Below, piece by piece: positions 52,782 through 61,900 of a stretch of 64,000 nucleotides of DNA. How positions within the stretch are numbered: the first letter of the stretch is position 1; each line of letters begins with the position of its first letter. The DNA is from JBCFBK01 sp038562555 (lineage in GTDB: Bacteria > Bacteroidota > Bacteroidia > Bacteroidales > Prolixibacteraceae): assembly GCA_038562555.1 (NCBI GenBank), contig JBCFBK010000004.1:124001-188000 (forward strand). The letters run 5' to 3'. The position numbers and the translations under genes are program-made. A model generated the notes under the pieces. The model searched no databases, was not told the origin of the DNA, and was given only the letters and a program-made list of their open reading frames with translations.

Positions 52782-53921
52782 ATGAAAAAAATTAAAGCTG
52801 GAGTTATCGGCGCCGGATTTATCGGCGCAGCTCATGTCGAAGCATTGAGAAGGCTCAATTTCGTTTCCGTGGAAGCGATTGCTGACGATGCCTCTGTTAT
52901 CGCCGAAAAAGCCGCACTGCTGGGGCTTGACAAATATTACCAGGACTATACACAACTGCTTGCCGATCCCGAGATTGACTGCGTACACATCTGTACGCCC
53001 AATTACCTTCATTACCAAATGTCGAAAGAAGCATTGCTTGCCGGGAAACATGTGGTTTGTGAAAAACCGCTGACTACCTGCAAAACAGAAGCCGAAGAAC
53101 TGGTAGCCCTTGCCCGGGAAAAAGGGTTGGTACATGCCACTAATTTTAACGTCCGGTTTTATCCCCTGATGCACGAGCTGAACACTGTTATCCGGAATGG
53201 GAAACTGGGGGATATTTTTTCGGTTCATGGGTCTTATCTGCAGGACTGGCTTTTTCATCCGACGGATTACAACTGGAGACTGGAACCTGAATTATCAGGT
53301 AACTCAAGGGCTGTGGCCGATATCGGTTCCCACTGGATGGATTTGACTGAGTTTGTTACCGGATTAAAGATCACGGAAGTAATGGCCGATTTTGCAACAT
53401 TTCATCCGATCAGGAAAAAACCTCTGAAGCCTGTAGAAACCTACACCGGCAAACTGCTCACCCCGGATGATTACAAAGAAATCCCCGTTTCAACGGAAGA
53501 TTTTGCAAGCATCCTGATCCGGTTCGAAAATGCCGCGCGCGGGGCATTGACAGTCAGCCAGGTTTTCGCCGGGAAAAAGAATTGTATCACTCTCGAAATT
53601 GCCGGGTCGAAACAATCGGCTTCCTGGATGTCAGAAGGGCCCAACGAACTTTGGCTTGGCAACCGCGATTCAGCAAACAGCCTTCTGATGAAAGACCCTT
53701 CCCTTATGGGTAGCGAAAGCCGCCAACTGGTCTCATTCCCCGGCGGGCACAATGAAGGATTCCCGGATACATTCAAACAAATCTTCCTGAAGATTTACCG
53801 CAAAATCGCCGGGCTGACCGACAAGGTTGAGTACCCGACATTTGAAGCCGGGCTCAGGGAAATCGTACTTTGTGAGAAAATTGTGGAAAGCCATCAGAAA
53901 GGCACCTGGATAAAAATCTGA
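52782..53921 (+). CDS. Gfo/Idh/MocA family NAD(P)-dependent oxidoreductase
   Basis: 379 residues from ATG 52782, where the dinucleotide fold opens: 'KIKAGVIGAGFIGAAHVEALRRL' (GxGxxG). Further motifs: 'DPEIDCVHICTPNYLHYQMSKEALLAGKHVVCEKPLTT' with the conserved EKP lysine, 'ATNFNVRFYPLMHEL', 'WLFHPTDYNWRLEPELSGNSRAVADIGSHWMDLTEFVTG' with the catalytic-region Asp/His, and the C-terminal beta sheet. No signal peptide, so it is cytoplasmic. Family members oxidise sugar hydroxyls (often C3) with NAD. Next to two DUF1080 genes and a sugar isomerase/epimerase, it fits a 3-keto-sugar pathway. The next gene starts 27 bases downstream. Confidence 0.93.
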   Translation: MKKIKAGVIGAGFIGAAHVEALRRLNFVSVEAIADDASVIAEKAALLGLDKYYQDYTQLLADPEIDCVHICTPNYLHYQMSKEALLAGKHVVCEKPLTTCKTEAEELVALAREKGLVHATNFNVRFYPLMHELNTVIRNGKLGDIFSVHGSYLQDWLFHPTDYNWRLEPELSGNSRAVADIGSHWMDLTEFVTGLKITEVMADFATFHPIRKKPLKPVETYTGKLLTPDDYKEIPVSTEDFASILIRFENAARGALTVSQVFAGKKNCITLEIAGSKQSASWMSEGPNELWLGNRDSANSLLMKDPSLMGSESRQLVSFPGGHNEGFPDTFKQIFLKIYRKIAGLTDKVEYPTFEAGLREIVLCEKIVESHQKGTWIKI

Positions 53922-53948
53922 AGGTCAACAATCTAAATCAGTTGCCAT

Positions 53949-54863
53949 ATGAAACTCGGATTTGTCAGTGCAATTTTACCGGAACTCAGTTTTGAGGAAT
54001 TGATTGATTATGCTTCCGAAAATGGTTTCGCCTGTGTCGAAGTTTGTTGCTGGCCGGTGGGCAAAGCCGAACGCCGGTATGCCGGGGTGACTCACATTGA
54101 TGTCGATCAGATGGACGATAAAAAAGCAGCTGAAATCAACAACTACCTCCGCGAAAAAGGAGTTACCATTTCAGCGTTCGGATACTACCCGAACCCGCTT
54201 GATCCCGATTCTGCCAAACGTGATTTTTACGCCGGGCATATCGTAAAACTTATGAAAGCCGCAGTAAAACTGGGAGTGAACCAAATAAACACTTTCATCG
54301 GGCGAAATCAATATCAAACCGTTGACGAGAATTTTGAACAATTCAGAATTGTCTGGAAACCCATCATTGAACTGGCTGAACAACTGAAAGTAAAAGTAGG
54401 CATCGAAAACTGCCCGATGCTTTTCACCGCCAACGAATGGCCCGGGGGCCACAACCTTGCAACCACCCCCGTGATCTGGCGGCGCATGTTCCGTGAAATA
54501 CCAAGCAGGTATTTCGGGTTGAATTATGACCCTTCGCACCTGCTCTGGATGCAAATGGATTACGTCAGGCCCCTTTATGAATTCCGCGAAAAACTCTTCC
54601 ATATTCATATCAAAGATGCGAAGGTTTTCCCTGAAAAACTGAACGAAGTGGGCATACTGGCTACTCCGCTTGAATTTCACTCTCCCAAGCTGCCCGGGCT
54701 CGGCGATATCAACTGGGGCAAATTTGTTTCGGCTCTTACCGATGTCGGCTACAAGGGCCCTGCCTGCATCGAAGTAGAAGACAGGGCCTTCGAAGACAGT
54801 GTGGAAACTAAAAAATACTCGTTGCTGCTGAGTAAAAATTATATGAAACAATTCATTTTATAA
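53949..54863 (+). CDS. Sugar phosphate isomerase/epimerase (xylose-isomerase-like TIM barrel)
   Basis: 304 residues, cytoplasmic. AP-endonuclease-2/xylose-isomerase-like fold: 'KLGFVSAILPELSFEELIDYASENGFACVEVCCW', 'VTISAFGYYPNPLDPD', 'KLGVNQINTFIGRN', 'LKVKVGIENCPM' with the metal-binding Glu, 'FGLNYDPSHLLWMQMDYVRPLYEFREKLFHIHIKDAKV' with Asp-His ligands, and 'GPACIEVEDRAF' with the final Glu. These ligands are complete for a divalent-metal isomerase or 3-keto-sugar epimerase/dehydratase. It lies 27 bases after the Gfo/Idh/MocA gene and 24 bases before deoC, so it is one step of the same catabolic set. Confidence 0.92.
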   Translation: MKLGFVSAILPELSFEELIDYASENGFACVEVCCWPVGKAERRYAGVTHIDVDQMDDKKAAEINNYLREKGVTISAFGYYPNPLDPDSAKRDFYAGHIVKLMKAAVKLGVNQINTFIGRNQYQTVDENFEQFRIVWKPIIELAEQLKVKVGIENCPMLFTANEWPGGHNLATTPVIWRRMFREIPSRYFGLNYDPSHLLWMQMDYVRPLYEFREKLFHIHIKDAKVFPEKLNEVGILATPLEFHSPKLPGLGDINWGKFVSALTDVGYKGPACIEVEDRAFEDSVETKKYSLLLSKNYMKQFIL

Positions 54864-54887
54864 GAATCACATCCATAATTAAAAACA

Positions 54888-55604
54888 ATGAACAAAAAAG
54901 TTAAAGAACTCGCCAAGATGATCGATCACTCCATCCTTCATCCGACCATGACTGATGAAGATTTGAAAAGAGAGTGCGAAGTAGCACGGAAATACGATGT
55001 TGCCTCGGTTTGTGTAAAACCGTATGCAGTAAGCCAGGCTGTTGAGCACCTGAAAGGTTTCGATGTGCTGGTCGGCTGTGTCATCGGCTTCCCTGCCGGA
55101 AATTCGGCAATTGAGGTAAAAGTTTTCGAAGCAGAAAAAGCCTGCCACGACGGCGCTGTTGAAATCGACATGGTGATCAACATCGGGAAAGCCTTGCAGG
55201 GCGACTGGGCTTACATTGAAAAAGAAATTAAAGCGGTGACAGAAGTCTGCCATAAAAACGAGGCGATCGTTAAGGTAATTTTCGAAACCGACTTCGTTTC
55301 GAAAGAAGAAGATATCGTAAAGCTTTGCGAGATATGCACGCAGGTTGGCGCCGACTATGTAAAAACTTCTTCCGGCTTTGGCTTTGTGAAGCAGACCAAT
55401 GGCGACTATAATTACGCCGGGGCAACCATCCCCAACCTGAATCTGATGAAAAAAAGCGTTGGCCCCCATGTAAAAGTAAAAGCGGCCGGCGGCGTTCGCA
55501 CCCTCGATCAGTTGATTGCAGTAAAAGAGGCAGGATGCACCCGCAGCGGAGCTACAGCAACCCAATCCATTCTTGATGATGCAATCAGGAGATTCGGAAA
55601 TTAG
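54888..55604 (+). CDS. deoC: Deoxyribose-phosphate aldolase
   Basis: 238 residues, usual length. DeoC motifs: 'LAKMIDHSILHPTMTDEDLKRECEVARKYDVASVCVKPYAV', 'CVIGFPAGNSAIEVKVFEAEKACHDGAVEIDMVINIG', 'IVKVIFETDFVSKEEDIVKLCEICTQVGADYVKTSSGFG' with the Schiff-base lysine K159 in 'YVKTSSG', and 'VKVKAAGGVRTLDQLIAVKEAGCTRSGA'. It cleaves 2-deoxyribose-5-phosphate (or a related 2-deoxy-sugar phosphate) to glyceraldehyde-3-phosphate and acetaldehyde. No deoxynucleoside genes are nearby; here it sits in the sugar operon between isomerase and hexokinase, so a role in a deoxy-sugar-phosphate route of glycan catabolism is inferred. Confidence 0.95.
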   Translation: MNKKVKELAKMIDHSILHPTMTDEDLKRECEVARKYDVASVCVKPYAVSQAVEHLKGFDVLVGCVIGFPAGNSAIEVKVFEAEKACHDGAVEIDMVINIGKALQGDWAYIEKEIKAVTEVCHKNEAIVKVIFETDFVSKEEDIVKLCEICTQVGADYVKTSSGFGFVKQTNGDYNYAGATIPNLNLMKKSVGPHVKVKAAGGVRTLDQLIAVKEAGCTRSGATATQSILDDAIRRFGN

Positions 55605-55641
55605 CTGAAAACCTGTTTTTAATCCACTTAAACAGATAAAA

Positions 55642-56841
55642 ATGATTACTGATTTTAACTTGACTATCAAGCAGTTGGTTGACATTGCCAACGATTTAAA
55701 AGAAAAAATAAAGAAAGGACTGAAGGAAGATGGTACGGAAATCAGAGCGCTGCCAACTTTTGTTCACCCTAAAAAAGATGAAATAAACGGCGACGCCGTC
55801 GTATTTGATTTAGGCGGAACGAATTTCAGGGCTGCTTCCATTTCAGTAAATCAGGTTCCGGTAGTAAAAAGCATCGTTGAAAAAGATATTACCGAAATGA
55901 AAACTTCAGGTTTTTCAGAAACCGACCTGTATCGCTCGCAACTGCAAACGATCTCCAAACTGGATATTCCCCGGGACTTGTCGGTTGGCTATTGTTTTTC
56001 TTACCCTGCCAGGTCGCTTTTTGACGGAGACGCCGAATTAATTAAATGGGTTAAAGGGGTCAGTATCGAAAACATGGAAGGAAAAGCTATCGGTAAACCT
56101 CTTATCAGCTATTTAAACCAGAACGGCGGCTTTAATTTCAGAAAAATTACGGTTGTAAACGATACCATTACCAGTCTTTTTTCAGGATTGATGAATACCG
56201 GTTTTGATGCCTACGTCGGGTTGATCGTTGGAACCGGAACCAATATGGCAACGTTTTACCATTCCGATCATATTTTAAAGCTGAAAGGATTGAAAAACTG
56301 GGAAGGCGAAACGCCGGTGAACCTGGAGAGCGGCAACTTTTTCCCACCCCACCTGACGGTTTACGACGAAGAAGTAGATCGTAATTCCGACAGTCCGGGG
56401 ATACAACGATTCGAAAAAGCCGTGTCGGGAATGTACCTGGGGCATATTTTCAGGGTAGCCGCCCCCGACGGGGACATTGGCGAAATCGATGCCGCCGGTT
56501 TAACCCGCATGATTAATCAGCCCGGAAATCAGACAAAACATCATGTCCAACTTGCTTACAGTATTTACGAGCGATCGGCAAAACTGATTGCGGCATCGCT
56601 CGCCGGACTTGTTAAATCGCTGCATGAATTCAATCCGTCGATACAACGCATTCAAATACTGGCCGAGGGAAGTCTGTTTTGGAGCGCCTTAAACGATCAA
56701 TTTACAGATTATAACGAAATAGTTTCCACTGTTTTAAATGAATTGATCAACGAACTTGGGCTGGGAGAAAAAGAAGTCGTGATCTCGAAAGTCAATAATG
56801 CCAACCTGATTGGTGCAGCAATAGCAGTGCTTTCAACCTAA
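55642..56841 (+). CDS. Hexokinase (eukaryotic-type hexokinase family)
   Basis: 399 residues. Hexokinase-family motifs: 'VFDLGGTNFRAASISV' phosphate loop, 'LSVGYCFSYPARSLFDGDAELIKWVKG' (the FSYP signature segment), 'VVNDTITSLFSG' with the catalytic Asp D174, 'GLIVGTGTNMATFY', and 'ILAEGSLFWSA' near the C-terminus with the adenosine-binding Gly/Ser. This is the eukaryotic-like hexokinase fold known in some Bacteroidota, distinct from the ROK kinase at 16783. It traps a hexose as its 6-phosphate after import. The gene starts 37 bases after deoC, and its stop is followed immediately by a fragment frame. It is likely the last gene of the PUL. Confidence 0.93.
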   Translation: MITDFNLTIKQLVDIANDLKEKIKKGLKEDGTEIRALPTFVHPKKDEINGDAVVFDLGGTNFRAASISVNQVPVVKSIVEKDITEMKTSGFSETDLYRSQLQTISKLDIPRDLSVGYCFSYPARSLFDGDAELIKWVKGVSIENMEGKAIGKPLISYLNQNGGFNFRKITVVNDTITSLFSGLMNTGFDAYVGLIVGTGTNMATFYHSDHILKLKGLKNWEGETPVNLESGNFFPPHLTVYDEEVDRNSDSPGIQRFEKAVSGMYLGHIFRVAAPDGDIGEIDAAGLTRMINQPGNQTKHHVQLAYSIYERSAKLIAASLAGLVKSLHEFNPSIQRIQILAEGSLFWSALNDQFTDYNEIVSTVLNELINELGLGEKEVVISKVNNANLIGAAIAVLST

Positions 56842-57067
56842 TAGTCCTTTAGGTAAAAAGAACTATAAAACCGGTTCGATAAATATTCCCTACTTGTCAT
56901 TAACAACCAATAAAAAATTTAACGGTGTATATGAAAACATCAGGAATGATAAGGTAACAAAAGAAGCGCTCATCCTTGGCAGCGATAAAAAATTCAAATC
57001 CGTAAAGAAAGATTTTCCGGATATACTACCCCCCAAGGGAGTGGCAATTTACACCTCAATTGAGTAA
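56840..57067 (+). pseudogene. C-terminal fragment of an unidentified gene
   Basis: This frame is open from inside the hexokinase stop and reads as a plausible protein tail without an acceptable start: 'GSINIPYLSLTTNKKFNGVYENIRN', 'ALILGSDKKFKSVKKDFPDILPPKGVAIYTSIE', then TAA at 57065-57067. Its composition is lysine-rich and coding-like, ending in a short beta-rich end. I do not recognise the parent family. It sits between hexokinase and the ECF sigma gene of the next PUL and is probably the residue of a deletion at that junction. Confidence 0.5.
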
Positions 57068-57133
57068 CCTGTATGGAAAAAATTCAGCCGGGGAAAGTAT
57101 TTGTAATTTAAAATTTTATCACTTACTCTCACA

Positions 57134-57733
57134 ATGGTAAATATAGATACAGATTCACATAATCCGAATGAAAAAATCAACGTATCCTTCGCAAAACTAT
57201 TGAAGAATGGGGATAGCAGAGCCTTAAAAGTCTTTTTCAATGATTTTTACCCTTCTGTATGTATTTTTGCGTGCAATTATGTAAAGAGGAATGATGTTGC
57301 TGAAGATATAGCTCAGGATGCATTTTTGCGATATTGGGACCTGAAAGAAAATTTTTCAGAAGTGCAATCAATAAAAGCCTTTATTTATAATACAACCAGA
57401 AACGCATGTTTGAACCATCTCCAGCAAATTAAAACCAGAGAAGAAATTCTAAAAACACGTTTGCAATCTGAAGAACTTGCATATGAATTTATTTTGGAAG
57501 AAGAGGCTTATCGTATTTTGCATGCAGCAATAGAAGGTCTTCCTTTGCGAACCAAACAGATTATGATAATGATTTTGAAGGGAAATAAAAATAATGAAAT
57601 TGCAGATAAGCTGGAGATATCGGTCAATACCGTGAAAACCCTAAAAAAAAATGCATATGTACAGTTAAGGTTAAAACTTCAGGGTCAATTGTTAATGCTT
57701 CTCATCATTGGCAAGATACTATGTAATAAATAA
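57134..57733 (+). CDS. ECF-type sigma factor with a broken FecR partner
   Basis: 199 residues. Sigma2: 'LKNGDSRALKVFFNDFYPSVCIFACNYVKRNDVAEDIAQDAFLRYWDLKENF'; sigma4: 'IEGLPLRTKQIMIMILKGNKNNEIADKLEISVNTVKTLKKNAYVQLR' with a complete helix-turn-helix. The gene is intact. It precedes a FecR gene after a 239-base AT-rich gap (no promoter recognised), but that FecR is internally deleted (57973-58849). Like the sigma at 31231, it appears to have lost normal restraint in cis. Downstream are susC and a susD cut by the window edge. Confidence 0.95.
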   Translation: MVNIDTDSHNPNEKINVSFAKLLKNGDSRALKVFFNDFYPSVCIFACNYVKRNDVAEDIAQDAFLRYWDLKENFSEVQSIKAFIYNTTRNACLNHLQQIKTREEILKTRLQSEELAYEFILEEEAYRILHAAIEGLPLRTKQIMIMILKGNKNNEIADKLEISVNTVKTLKKNAYVQLRLKLQGQLLMLLIIGKILCNK

Positions 57734-57972
57734 TAAAATTTGAAGACTTTTATATCTTCCTGATGCTTAAATTTCCTGTTTAAACGGTTATACTTTTTTA
57801 AACATTTGATCTTTTTGTAAATCAATGTTCCAGACAAAATTGAAAAACTAAATTCTTTATAGCAAATTAGTTGGGTTGATTTTTTGCATTCGGGTTTAAA
57901 TAATCTGATAAAAAAAATGATGCTGATTCACCCGTAAAACTTTTTCAACTGTTTTTTATAAAATATTTTGAA

Positions 57973-58849
57973 ATGGAGAATATCAATCAAATATTTCAAT
58001 TATCCCGAATTATTGCAAAAATGAAAAGCGGTGAAATGAGGGATTTTGAAACCGAATATTTGAATGAATGGCTTAGGCAATCCACGGAAAATGAACGTAT
58101 CCTGAATAAAATCCTGAATGAAGAAAACCGGAACAAGCGGGAAGATTTGTTCAAACAGATTGATCTGGAAAAAGCATGGAAAAAATCTTTCATAAAAATT
58201 GAACAGGAAAAGAGGATTTCATTTATCAGGATTTATAAATATGCAGCAGCAATATTGCTTCCACTTACAATATTAACTCTTGTGTTTTTTCGGGAATATC
58301 GTCCTGAAACAAAAAGGACTGAAAAGTTGGTGCAGATTGTTCCAGGGTCGAAAAATGCAAGGCTTATCCTCAATAATGGTAAAAGTATCAGTTTAGATGA
58401 CTCTAATGTTTTGGAGCTTAAGGAACAGGATGGTACAACAATTAAAAAGGAAAATGATTTGCTTACCTATGAAAAAGCAGACGAACATGAAAGATCAGGC
58501 AAGCCCCTTAATAATGTTTTGGAAACGCCAAGAGGGGGTGAATATAATCTTGTGCTAGCTGATGGCTCAAAAGAATTTAAAAATAGATAAAGTAAATGCC
58601 AGGGATTATATCCGATGGATTGAAGGTGTTTATATTTTTAAAAATGAGTCTTTAGCCGACATCATGCAGACGCTGTCCCGATGGTATGATTTTAATTACT
58701 GGTTTGAACAACAGGAAATAAAAGATATAACATTCGAAGGAGGTTTAAATAAGTACGAAAGCATTGAGCCAATTTTGGAAATTATTGAGAGTACAGGTAA
58801 AGTAAAAATAAAGATTAACGAAAAAAACATCGTATTTATGAAAAAATAA
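57973..58849 (+). pseudogene. FecR anti-sigma factor with internal deletion and frameshift
   Basis: Frame 1 (57973-58590, 205 codons) carries the cytoplasmic N-terminus ('GEMRDFETEYLNEWLRQSTENE'), the membrane helix near residues 87-105 ('YAAAILLPLTILTLVFF') and the start of the FecR domain ('VLETPRGGEYNLVLADGSK'), then stops. Frame 2 (58562-58849) resumes with 'VNARDYIRWIEGVYIFKNESLADIMQTLSRWYDF' through the C-terminal domain end. Against the intact FecR at 10084, about 100 residues between 'VDGTQ' and 'NKQF' are missing: the whole middle of the periplasmic beta domain ('GEAYFDV' to 'PGQQ'). The two frames overlap by 29 bases around 58562-58590. The N-terminal fragment could still bind sigma, but the relay to STN is broken. 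Confidence 0.85.
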
Positions 58850-58851
58850 AA

Positions 58852-58882
58852 AGGCAGAAAATGTTCGCTGCATTTCCTGCCT
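58852..58882 (+). promoter_or_regulatory. Hairpin in the fecR-susC leader
   Basis: AGGCAG (58852-58857) pairs with CTGCCT (58877-58882); after one mismatch, AAATG (58859-58863) pairs with CATTT (58871-58875). It begins right after the fecR stop and ends 48 bases before susC, matching the hairpins at 11155 and 33713 in position. Confidence 0.6.
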
Positions 58883-58930
58883 GACATTCCTAGCTAACAG
58901 AAATGTTTAACTAAATGATGGAGTAAATTT

Positions 58931-61900
58931 ATGAAAAAAAAACGAAACGTTTGCCTTCCTTTTAAAGTTGGCAGATTGAAATTGTTTAGAGTTATGAAGC
59001 TCATAACTATTTTTATATTGGCTGGATTCCTGCAGGTTTCAGCGAATATATATTCTCAAACGGCTAACATCAGCCTTGATATCAGGCAATCAAGCCTGAA
59101 AGATGTAATCAAAAACATTCAAAATCAAACTGAATTTATTTTTTTCTATAATCCATCTGATATTCAAGGCATTGAGGTGGTTAATGTAGAATTGAAAAAA
59201 GCAAGTTTGGAGGAAACGATTGACCGGTGTCTGAAAGACACGGGGTTGGAATATGAAATCAAGCATAATGCAGTGATTTTGAAGCGTTCGTTGAAACAGA
59301 GTTCTCCCCGGGGAAGCATTGTTCCTGTTGAAGAGCCTGTAAAGAAAAAGTTAACCGGTGTTGTAACAGGTAATGACGGTGCCCCGATTCCCGGTACAAC
59401 TGTTATGGTCAAAGGTATGACCATTGGTACAGTCACTGACGTGAACGGTGCTTTTCAGCTATTGGTTTCGGAAGATGCCAAAATCCTTGTATTTTCCTTT
59501 GTTGGGATGAAAACCCGGGAAATGGTTATTGGCAACAGCCTGGATTTTAAAGTTGTGATGGAAGAGGAATCAATTGGATTGGATGAAGTAGTTGCAGTGG
59601 GATATGGTACCCAGAAGAAAGCCAGTGTGGTGGGAGCCATCGTTCAGACAACCTCGGAAGAGCTGAAACGTACCGGGGGAGTTACAAATCTGGCTCAGGC
59701 ATTGACCGGTCAGCTTTCAGGCGTTACCGTGATACAAAACTCGGGTGAGCCTGGAGGGGATGATCCAAAAATTTTCATACGTGGGATGGGGACATGGAAC
59801 AATGCACAGCCCCTGATCCTGGTTGACGGCATTGAGCGGAAAATGAACGAAGTTGATGTAAACGAAGTAGAAAGCGTCTCCGTACTGAAAGACGCATCGG
59901 CTACGGCGGTATTCGGGGTCAAAGGCGCCGAAGGCGTTATCCTGATCACTACAAAAAGGGGACAGTTAGGAAAACCCGTCATATCTTTCGACGCCAATGT
60001 CAGTACCAAAACATTAAGCAAAATGCCTGAAAAGTTAAATTCCTATGACCAGTTTCAATACCGGAACGAAGCCATCGAATATCAACTGAACAGAGGAGGG
60101 GAAGATAACGACTGGGGTTTATATACCCCTTATCGCATACTTCAGTATTACAAGCAGCCACAGGCCAACGGGCTGCAATATCTTTTCCCGGATGTTGACT
60201 GGGCAAGCGAAATGCTGAAACCATTCCCGGTTTCCTATCGCGCCAACCTGAGTGTATCGGGAGGTACGGAGTTTGCCAAATACTTCGGCTCGATCAGCTA
60301 TACGTTTGAAGACGACTTGATTAAAACAAATGACGATTTTACGGACCGCGGCTATAAAGCGCAAAACTCTTATGAGCGCTTGAATTTCCGTTCAAACCTG
60401 GATTTGAGCCTGACCAAAAGTACCGTCTTTTCCGTGAACCTGGCCGGCTGGGTCGGGACCAAGCGGAACGGTTATAATTCCGAAACGAGCGATCAAAATT
60501 TATTCCGCTCGTTCCAGGAGTACTCGCCCGACATGTTTCCAATGGTATTTCCCGACGGCTCCTATGGTTACGATCCCGAAGTTCCCACCAGGGACAATCC
60601 TTACAGGACAGCGAACAACAACGGGGTGGAAGCCACCAGGAATATCAATCTGAGTACGGATTTTATCCTTAAGCAGGACCTGGATTTTATTACAAAAGGG
60701 CTCTCTGCCCGTTTGTCGTTTTCGTATGACAACTCTTTTATTACAAGTTCAGGGATAGCTGACGGAGGACAAGCACGAAGTTTGTATATCGATCCCGCTG
60801 CGATTGATATCCTTTATATGGATGAGAACGGAAGCTACATCGACGAAAACGGCAATTTCAATGTAAAAGAAGGATACAACCTGGAAGACTACATGCTGGG
60901 CTATATCAAAAACCAGAATGCCAACCATGATTACGACTGGTCGGAAGGCAGCCCCAACTACGACCCGGAAGTGAGCGGTGCGGTCAGCAATGTCATGCGA
61001 AGGGTGTTTTACCAGGCACAGGTCAATTACAACCAGACATTCGGGCGCCACGACGTGGGCGCTCTTGCCCTGGTCAACCGGGAACAATATGCCAAGGGAA
61101 GTATGTTCCCCCGGTACCGGGAAGACTGGGTAGGCCGCTTAACTTACGGTTATGCTAACCGTTACCTTTTTGAATCGAATTTTGCCTACAACGGTTCTGA
61201 AAAATTCGGCAAAGGATACCGTTTCGGCTTCTTCCCTTCGGTAGCGGCAGGCTGGATGATCACGGAAGAACCGTTCATGAAAAATATAAAGGGTATGAGC
61301 TGGTTGAACAAGTTAAAAATACGTTACACCATCGGGAAAATCGGTAACGACAATTTTGACGCCCCGCGCTGGGCTTACCAGACTAACTGGTCGCTAGGAT
61401 CCGATCGTACGTATTTTAACGGGGATAAACCCGTGGAGAGCCCTTACACTCAGTATTATGAATCGGTTATTGGGAACGAGGACCTGCATTGGGAAACCGC
61501 CGTAAAACAAAACCTGGGGATCGAAGTCGGGCTGTTCAAAAGCAAAATTGGCCTGAACCTGGACCTGTTCAGGGACCGCAGGTCCGATATTTTCCTATCC
61601 GCCGGATCCAGGACCATCCCCGCTTATTTTGGGGCCAGTCCCGTTTCGGCCAACCTCGGGGAAACCAGGGTAAAAGGCTACGAGATGGAACTGTCACTGA
61701 AAAACACCTTCCGCAACGGCCTGTATGCTTACCTCAACATTAACCATACCGGCGCATTCGACGAGATCCTTTACCGGGAAGATGCGCCGCTTTTGCCGGA
61801 TTATCAGAAACAGGAAGGGTATCCGATTAACCAGGTCAGGACACAAATCGACGCCGGATACACCAATAACTGGAACGAGGTTTATTCTGCCACAGGTTTT

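Noticed and set aside
54171..55691. Long minus-strand frames opposite the isomerase/epimerase and deoC
   Set aside because: Both overlap clear coding genes on the + strand and have no family motifs; low-complexity Phe-rich shadows.
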